From contig JACKLN010000004.1 of assembly GCA_024235855.1 (NCBI GenBank), positions 62,001-126,000 of the forward strand: a stretch of DNA of 64,000 nucleotides. The letters run 5' to 3'. The DNA comes from Burkholderiaceae bacterium. Its GTDB lineage: Bacteria > Pseudomonadota > Gammaproteobacteria > Burkholderiales > Burkholderiaceae_C. The position numbers were made by a program, and so were the translations under genes. The notes beneath the pieces are model-generated. The model searched no databases and was not told the DNA's origin. It saw only the letters and a list, made by a program, of their open reading frames with translations. Numbering within the stretch: position 1 is the stretch's first letter; each line of letters begins with the position of its first letter. Positions 59,698-64,000 of the stretch are shown here, piece by piece.

Positions 59698-59771
59698 GAG
59701 ACTGTAGGAAACGGGCCAGGATCCGGCGATACCGCATCGGCGGCGCGGCATCCCGCATGGACGGTATGCCG
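59698..59771 (-). promoter_or_regulatory. Module B promoter with repeated activator sites
   Basis: On the reverse strand, in order: CGGCATACCG (59762-59771), GCGGGATGCCGC (59745-59756), GCGGTATCGCC (59725-59735), 17 bases, then CTACAGTCTC (59698-59707) holding the -10 TACAGT. The last two GCGG sites are 21 bp apart (two helical turns), and the proximal one takes the place of a -35, as expected for an activator-dependent promoter. The same order and spacing recur at 61810-61868. Confidence 0.7.
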
Positions 59772-59799
59772 TGCCGCGGCTCAGCAGCGCCGGGGCCGC

Positions 59800-61458
59800 T
59801 CAGGCCGCCTGCACGAAGCGCCGATGCACCCACTGCCCCAGTTCCTCGAAGCGGATCGGGTCGTCGGGCTCCGGGTTGGCGATGCGGTTGGGCGGCACGA
59901 AGAGCACGCTGCCGGCCTCGCGGTGCGCGCGCAGCGCCTGCCGGGCCTGCCGCAGCGGCCCCTGCAGCGCCACGTCGAGACGGCGCATGTCGTCGGGCCG
60001 TGCGAGCACGGCCTCGACGGTGTCGCACAGCTGCACGATGCCGGCACGGGCCGCGTCGTCCAGCCCGGCCATCGTGCCCATCAGCACCGGCCGCGCGTCG
60101 CGGAACAGGCCGGCCTGCGCCTGCGCGACGTCGTGCGCCCGCGCGTCCGCGTCCATCCCTTCGAACGCCAGCTGGTCGCGCGGCACGATGCGCCGCAGGT
60201 ACTGGGCCACCATGTCCACCGCGTCCCAGGGCCGGAAGGCCAGCGCGCCCAGGGGTGGCAGCCAGTCTGGCGCGGCCACCATGGCGATCCGGCGCACGTG
60301 CTCGCTGTCGCGGCTGGCCTGGCGGGACAGCTCGCCCATCGGGCCACCCGGGTCGCCCGGTGGCGCACCGGGCCCGTGGCCGTAGCTGTCGGGGTACTCG
60401 CGGCTCCAGAAGCGCTGCTCACCCGCCTGCCACAGGCGCTGCAGCGCGGCGACATGGGCCTCGTCCGGTGGATCCAGCGTGGCCAGGCCGGCCGCGTTCA
60501 GCGGCACGTTCAGGCCCAGGTTCAGCACCACGTGCGCTGCGGCCTCGGCGCAGTAGAGCCGGTTCGCGGGCGCCATCAGCCACTGCAGCGCCTCGGCCGC
60601 CGCGCGGGTCGGCCGGCCGTCGGTGTCCTTGTGCAGCGCGGTCAGCACCTGCCGGCCGTACTCGCGAATGTGCGCCAGCGTGTAGGTGCCCAGGCGGTCG
60701 CCGCCGTTGTAGTCGGCCGGAAAGCGCGCCAGCTTGTTGGTCAGCATGGCCCAGGTGCGGATGTTGTCCAGGTACGCGCGCCGCGCCCCGGGGCTCACCG
60801 ACGGCGGGAAGACGATGCGGTACAGCGTGGACGGGTAGTGCGGCGGGTTGATGACGCCGTTGCGCTCGCCGACGTCCGGTTCGCTGCTGCGCCGGCTGGC
60901 GGCATAGCTGCGCGGGAAGTCGACCACCGCCACGCCCTTGGCCTCGCCGCCGGTGTCCACCACCACGTACAGCCGCATGTGGGTCATGTGCTGCTTGATC
61001 GATTCCAGGTCGCTGCCCTGCGCGCGGTGCTGGAAGTTCAGGTGCGACACGCCCCAGTAGACGTCGCCCACCTCGGCATGCTGCAGCAGCTCGCAGGGGC
61101 GCCCGCGCACCGGTTCGGCGTCGATGTGCTGCGCCGGGCCGGCGGCGTTGTCGTAGGGCAGGATGTTGATCGCGCCCGCCCGTGCGGCCGCCTCGTCGTG
61201 CACCGTCGTGTTGGGCACCGAGACCGTGGTGTCGCCCAGCGCCAGCTGTTTGTGGAACGGTGAGCCCGGGTGCGTCAGCGGCGGGCCGCTGAACGCGGCC
61301 TGCAGGGCTGCGAGGTTCACCGTGTACGGCGAACGGGGCCAGGGCCGGTCGACGCCACGCCCCTGCGCCTGCAGCGCCTGCTCGGCCGCGTCGGCATCGG
61401 CCTGGGTCGTGGGTGGGGTGCCGAGGGCGGCTCCCGGGTCGTGCGGCGGCAAGGTCAT
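59800..61458 (-). CDS. Unrecognised 552-residue protein of module A
   Basis: I do not recognise this protein. ATG 61458 has GGAGGA six bases upstream; the frame to 61548 is unsupported. No signal peptide or membrane helix. The stretch N-R-L-Y-C-A-E-A-A-A-H-V-V-L-N-L-G (about 300-320) resembles the Y-C-S-E block of permuted papain-like (NlpC/P60-related) proteins, with candidate His in Q-H-I-D-A-E or N-F-Q-H. Pro/Gly-rich loop near 370. It takes the same position in its module as the NlpC-like gene in the other. The peptidase idea is inference. Confidence 0.7.
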   Translation of the reverse strand: MTLPPHDPGAALGTPPTTQADADAAEQALQAQGRGVDRPWPRSPYTVNLAALQAAFSGPPLTHPGSPFHKQLALGDTTVSVPNTTVHDEAAARAGAINILPYDNAAGPAQHIDAEPVRGRPCELLQHAEVGDVYWGVSHLNFQHRAQGSDLESIKQHMTHMRLYVVVDTGGEAKGVAVVDFPRSYAASRRSSEPDVGERNGVINPPHYPSTLYRIVFPPSVSPGARRAYLDNIRTWAMLTNKLARFPADYNGGDRLGTYTLAHIREYGRQVLTALHKDTDGRPTRAAAEALQWLMAPANRLYCAEAAAHVVLNLGLNVPLNAAGLATLDPPDEAHVAALQRLWQAGEQRFWSREYPDSYGHGPGAPPGDPGGPMGELSRQASRDSEHVRRIAMVAAPDWLPPLGALAFRPWDAVDMVAQYLRRIVPRDQLAFEGMDADARAHDVAQAQAGLFRDARPVLMGTMAGLDDAARAGIVQLCDTVEAVLARPDDMRRLDVALQGPLRQARQALRAHREAGSVLFVPPNRIANPEPDDPIRFEELGQWVHRRFVQAA

Positions 61459-61502
61459 GCCGGTCCTCCCGTGGTCTGGCGGTGGCTCGGCCACCGGCCG
61501 AC

Positions 61503-61518
61503 GGCCCGTGACCGGGCC
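61503..61518 (-). terminator. Hairpin between small membrane protein and 552-residue gene
   Basis: GGCCCG (61503-61508) and CGGGCC (61513-61518) pair around a four-base loop, in the 108-base gap of module A. It parallels the hairpins behind the other small gene and may dampen read-through. An adjacent CAGAAT could alternatively be a separate weak -10. Confidence 0.4.
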
Positions 61519-61566
61519 ATTCTGTGCCGCGACCGCGGATGGGGACAAGCACGGGCCGGCGCCGTC

Positions 61567-61758
61567 TCAGGCCGGCAGGCGCGTCGCCGCCGCGGAAGCC
61601 TGCGCCACCGGCTGCTGCAGGCTGCCCTGCGCGTAGAGCACACCGGCCTCGGTACCGTAGTGGCCGGCCAGGCCGAACTGGCTGGCGATCAGCACCGAGG
61701 CGACAGCCGCCGCGGCGAAGAAGGAGACCAGGCGGACGGTGGTGGTGGGCTGGTTCAT
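61567..61758 (-). CDS. Small membrane or exported protein, module paralogue A
   Basis: A 63-residue protein: M-N-Q-P-T-T-T-V-R-L-V-S-F-F-A-A-A-A, a hydrophobic helix (about 9-30), then S-Q-F-G-L-A-G-H-Y and a polar Gln/Ala tail. Clear paralogue of the 62-residue protein at 59468-59656. GGAGAGACACC lies directly before the ATG, identical in both. A conserved upstream ATG (in ATGCGGTATCGCC) is out of frame here, so the short form is the real one. It could be a secreted peptide, a single-pass membrane protein or a partner of the downstream gene. Confidence 0.8.
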   Translation of the reverse strand: MNQPTTTVRLVSFFAAAAVASVLIASQFGLAGHYGTEAGVLYAQGSLQQPVAQASAAATRLPA

Positions 61759-61776
61759 GGTGTCTCTCCGGGTGAT

Positions 61777-61793
61777 CGCCTCGTCGCGAGGCG
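61777..61793 (-). promoter_or_regulatory. 5'-leader hairpin of module A
   Basis: CGCCTCG and CGAGGCG pair perfectly around a three-base loop, 19-35 bases upstream of the ATG and before the ribosome site. Same position as the hairpin at 59677-59691, with a compensatory base-pair change. Confidence 0.6.
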
Positions 61794-61809
61794 GTGGTGA
61801 ATCGATGGA

Positions 61810-61868
61810 GAGACTGTAGAAATCGCCGCCCGCGCTGGCGATACCGCATGCATGGCGCGGCATACCGC
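61810..61868 (-). promoter_or_regulatory. Module A promoter with repeated activator sites
   Basis: On the reverse strand: GCGGTATGCCGC (61857-61868), GCGGTATCGCC (61837-61847), 17 bases, CTACAGTCTC (61810-61819) with -10 TACAGT. The two GCGGTAT sites are exactly 21 bp apart, as in module B. The 80 bases to the divergent regulator ATG (61949) could also let the regulator control itself. Confidence 0.7.
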
Positions 61869-61948
61869 GAACACGGCAGGGTGTGCCCCCGATGAAGGCG
61901 GCGCCATGCGATGTGAGAATGGTCCGTCGCCAAGTACGAGGACCGCCC

Positions 61949-62629
61949 ATGCCCACGCGCGTGCTGATCGTCGAGGACGAGCCGGAGTTCCTGCGCCGCT
62001 TCGCCGATGCCGTGATCGCCGACCCGGACCTGCACCTGGTGGCCGCGGTGGCCTCCGGCACCGCCGGCCGCGCGCTGCTCGACGCCGAGACCGTGGATGT
62101 GCTGCTCGTCGACCTCGGCCTGCCCGACATGGACGGCACCGACCTGATCCGCCATGCCGTGGCCCGCCACCCGGGCTGCGACTGCCTGGTGGTGACGATG
62201 TTCGCCGACGACGCGCACGTGATGGCCAGCCTGGAAGCCGGCGCCACCGGCTACCTGCTCAAGGACGCGCGCAATGACCGCATCGCCGCGGCGGTGCACG
62301 AGGTGCAGGCCGGCGGCTCGCCGATCAGCCCCAGCATCGCGCGCCGCGTCCTGGCGCGCATGCGCGGTGCGCCGGCGCCTTCGGTACCTGCCGCGGCCGC
62401 TCCGGTACCCGGCACACCGGCGGCCACACCGACCGAATCCCCGCTGTCGCAGCGTGAGACCGAGATCCTGCAGTACATCGCCAAGGGCTTCAGCTTCGAC
62501 ACCGTGGGCGAGGTGCTGGGCATCTCGCCGCACACCGTGGTCACGCACGTGAAGAAGATCTACCGCAAGCTGGCCGTGCACTCGCGGGGGGAGGCGGTCT
62601 ATGAGGCCAGCCAGATGGGCCTGCTCTAG
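61949..62629 (+). CDS. NarL/FixJ-type response regulator of the module system
   Basis: A 226-residue regulator. Receiver: V-E-D-E-P, phospho-Asp in V-L-L-V-D-L-G-L-P, Thr in V-T-M and Lys in L-L-K-D. A Pro/Ala linker (about 145-165) precedes a LuxR HTH (L-S-Q-R-E-T-E-I-L-Q-Y-I-A-K-G-F-S-F-D-T-V, then H-T-V-V-T-H-V-K-K-I-Y-R-K-L). GAGGA seven bases upstream fixes the ATG. It is divergent from module A and overlaps the kinase gene by 29 bases. It probably binds the GCGGTAT repeats of both modules; this is inferred from position and site type. Confidence 0.9.
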   Translation: MPTRVLIVEDEPEFLRRFADAVIADPDLHLVAAVASGTAGRALLDAETVDVLLVDLGLPDMDGTDLIRHAVARHPGCDCLVVTMFADDAHVMASLEAGATGYLLKDARNDRIAAAVHEVQAGGSPISPSIARRVLARMRGAPAPSVPAAAAPVPGTPAATPTESPLSQRETEILQYIAKGFSFDTVGEVLGISPHTVVTHVKKIYRKLAVHSRGEAVYEASQMGLL

Positions 62630-64000
62630 CCGGCTCGTCGGGGCCCTGGTCCTGTGGGTCGCGGCCTGCTGGGCCGGGGCGGCCCATGCCGTCGTGGTGG
62701 CGCCCACGCAGGCCGCCATCCTGGTCTCCGACCAGGCCGACGCACCGGCCGCCGACGACCCGCGCTGGCGGCCCGTGACCCCCACGCACGTGGAGCGCAC
62801 GGCCGTGGCCTGGTACCGCGTGCACTTCGACACCGAGGCCACGGGCCCGTCGACCATGCTCTACCTGCCGTTCCTCTACGGCGGCGGGCGCATCAGCGTC
62901 AACGGCGTGCCGGTGGCCGAGGTGACCACGACGTCCGAGGCACTCTACGTGCGCTGGGAGCGCCCGGTGCTGCTGCCGCTGCCGCAAGGCGCGCTGCGGC
63001 CGCGCGACAACGTGCTGCTGATCCGCGCCCCCGCCGCCCACAACAGCCCGACGGTGATCCTCTCGCGGCTGCAGATCGGCCCGCAGGCCGACCTGCAGCC
63101 GGTGTTCGACCGCCGCCTGTTCGTCACCCGCACGCTGCCGGTGGTCACCGTCGTCACCGGGCTGGTCGTCGGTGCGCTGGTGCTGCTGATCTGGGCGCGC
63201 CGGCGGCAGGAGGTGCTGTACGGCCTGTTCGGCCTGGCGTCGATCTTCTGGGCGCTGCGCACCACCACCTTCGTCTTCGACACCCTGCCGCCGGCGGCCT
63301 GGAGCCTGTGGCGCCTGCAGTACTTCGTCAGCACCGGCGGCTTCATCGTCGTGATGGCGCTGTTCACGCTGGCCCTGGCCGGCTGGTCGCGGCCCTGGAT
63401 CACGCGCACGCTGTTCGGCTACTGGGCCCTGGGGCCGCTGTTCTACGTGGTGGGTGGCCACATCTTCACCGCGCGCTGGTGGGTCGCAGGGCTGATCCCC
63501 GTGGGGCTGGGGCTGGCCGGCGTGGCGCTGGCGGCGGCCTGGCGGCGGCGCAGCGCGCCCACGCTGGCAATCGCCACCGCGCTGGCGATCGCGGTGCTGG
63601 CCGGGCTGCACGACTACCTCGTGGCCAGCAGTTCGCCGTGGCTGCGCGCCCTGCTGCCGGACTGGACCGGGCAGCGCTACTTCCTGCTGCACCACGCGGC
63701 CAACCTGCTGCTGGTCGTGATGGGCGTGCTGCTGGCCACGCGCTTCGTGCGCACGCTGGGCGAGGTGGAGGCCGCCAACCGCACGCTGGAGGCGCGCGTG
63801 CAGCAGCGCGAGCGCGAGATCGCCGCCAGCTACGAACGCATCGCACAGATGCAGCGCGAGCAGGCGGTGCAGGGCGAGCGCCAGCGCATGGTGCAGGACC
63901 TGCACGACGGCCTGGGCTCGCAGCTGTTCAGCTCGCTGATGCGCGCCGAGCGCGGGGCGCTGGACAGCGACGCCACGGTGCACACGCTGCGTGGCGCCAT
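62601..64000 (+). CDS. 7TMR-DISM-like sensor histidine kinase (HisKA_3), 3' end outside window
   Basis: Partial, at least 466 residues. ATG 62601 lies inside the regulator gene, after GGGGGGAGG, and opens a signal peptide (M-R-P-A-R-W ... A-A-H-A). A beta-sandwich periplasmic domain follows to about residue 170 (W-Y-R-V-H-F, Y-G-G-G-R-I-S-V-N-G). About seven membrane segments (roughly 175-400) and a coiled coil lead to the phospho-His in M-V-Q-D-L-H-D-G-L-G-S-Q-L. The ATPase domain is cut off. This is the 7TMR-DISM plan, sensing an extracellular ligand. It is the evident partner of the overlapping regulator. Confidence 0.88.
   Translation, partial: MRPARWACSSRLVGALVLWVAACWAGAAHAVVVAPTQAAILVSDQADAPAADDPRWRPVTPTHVERTAVAWYRVHFDTEATGPSTMLYLPFLYGGGRISVNGVPVAEVTTTSEALYVRWERPVLLPLPQGALRPRDNVLLIRAPAAHNSPTVILSRLQIGPQADLQPVFDRRLFVTRTLPVVTVVTGLVVGALVLLIWARRRQEVLYGLFGLASIFWALRTTTFVFDTLPPAAWSLWRLQYFVSTGGFIVVMALFTLALAGWSRPWITRTLFGYWALGPLFYVVGGHIFTARWWVAGLIPVGLGLAGVALAAAWRRRSAPTLAIATALAIAVLAGLHDYLVASSSPWLRALLPDWTGQRYFLLHHAANLLLVVMGVLLATRFVRTLGEVEAANRTLEARVQQREREIAASYERIAQMQREQAVQGERQRMVQDLHDGLGSQLFSSLMRAERGALDSDATVHTLRGA

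Noticed and set aside
59656..59737. N-terminal extension of the 62-residue protein beginning at the ATG in ATGCGGTATCGCC (M-R-Y-R-R...)
   Set aside because: The matching ATG in the other module is out of frame with its small protein and the DNA between is a promoter with conserved spacing, so the similarity is regulatory and not coding.
1..64000. CRISPR arrays, tRNA/rRNA genes, insertion sequences or prophage
   Set aside because: No regularly spaced direct repeats, no transposase or integrase motifs, and no tRNA-like cloverleaf were seen on reading; a tRNA search program would be needed to be certain.

Overview
The window is uniformly GC-rich, about 70% by eye, and densely packed with overlapping ATGA/TGATG gene junctions. 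Its content points to a beta-proteobacterium of the order Burkholderiales, probably the Rubrivivax/Leptothrix/Ideonella group. Supporting genes are the fabA-fabB pair, a DUF3460 gene upstream of scpA, the beta-type cyanate ABC transporter with cynS, the NAGGN osmolyte cluster, NnrS and class II ribonucleotide reductase. The genus cannot be fixed from the sequence alone. I saw no rRNA, tRNA, CRISPR array, transposase or prophage gene, so this looks like ordinary chromosome.

Layout. 1-8273: end of a TonB-dependent receptor, an OmpA-like exported protein, a metallo-beta-lactamase-fold lipoprotein, a Ste24-type M48 protease, gamma-glutamyltransferase and a PlsC-type acyltransferase. 8301-15865: terminator hairpins, fabA-fabB, SirB, NnrS, NrdJ and a membrane cyclic-nucleotide-binding protein. 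15904-19564: zinc operon znuC-znuB-znuA-zrgA facing zur, with an AT-rich inverted repeat between them. 19534-25621: SnoaL-like protein, then a cyanate/nitrate ABC operon ending in cynS, with a PAS histidine kinase and NarL-type regulator immediately upstream. 25665-29499: flavin reductase, membrane protein, OYE-family oxidoreductase, hemerythrin and universal stress protein. 29618-32116: CHASE3 kinase, NarL-type regulator and a stand-alone receiver. 32231-37227: envelope/stress run (ClsB, YbhP-like phosphodiesterase, AI-2E-family permease, two BON lipoproteins, a 56-residue DUF1328 protein, a CWC zinc protein). 37309-41315: exported M14 carboxypeptidase, serine-hydrolase lipoprotein, thioesterase, cupin.

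41365-46134 is the N-acetylglutaminylglutamine amide osmolyte cluster (amidotransferase, GNAT/ATP-grasp synthetase, M42 peptidase) behind a strong -10 promoter. 46213-55320 holds an orphan TPR-like histidine kinase, metG, DUF1275 and SulP membrane proteins, a CYTH-CHAD protein, DUF3460 and scpA. 55351-58746 holds two caspase-fold (C14) exported proteins preceded by a near-consensus FliA (sigma-28) promoter.

58755-64000 is the most interesting part. Two paralogous modules each consist of a matched promoter, a 5'-leader hairpin, a small 62-63-residue membrane or exported protein, a hairpin, and a larger downstream gene. One downstream gene encodes an NlpC/P60-like protein, the other a 552-residue protein I do not recognise. 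The two promoters share direct repeats exactly 21 bp apart and the same 17-bp distance to an identical 10-bp -10 block. The modules run divergently from a NarL-type response regulator and a 7TMR-DISM-like histidine kinase that runs off the window edge. My inference is that this two-component pair controls both modules. I know of no described system with this layout.
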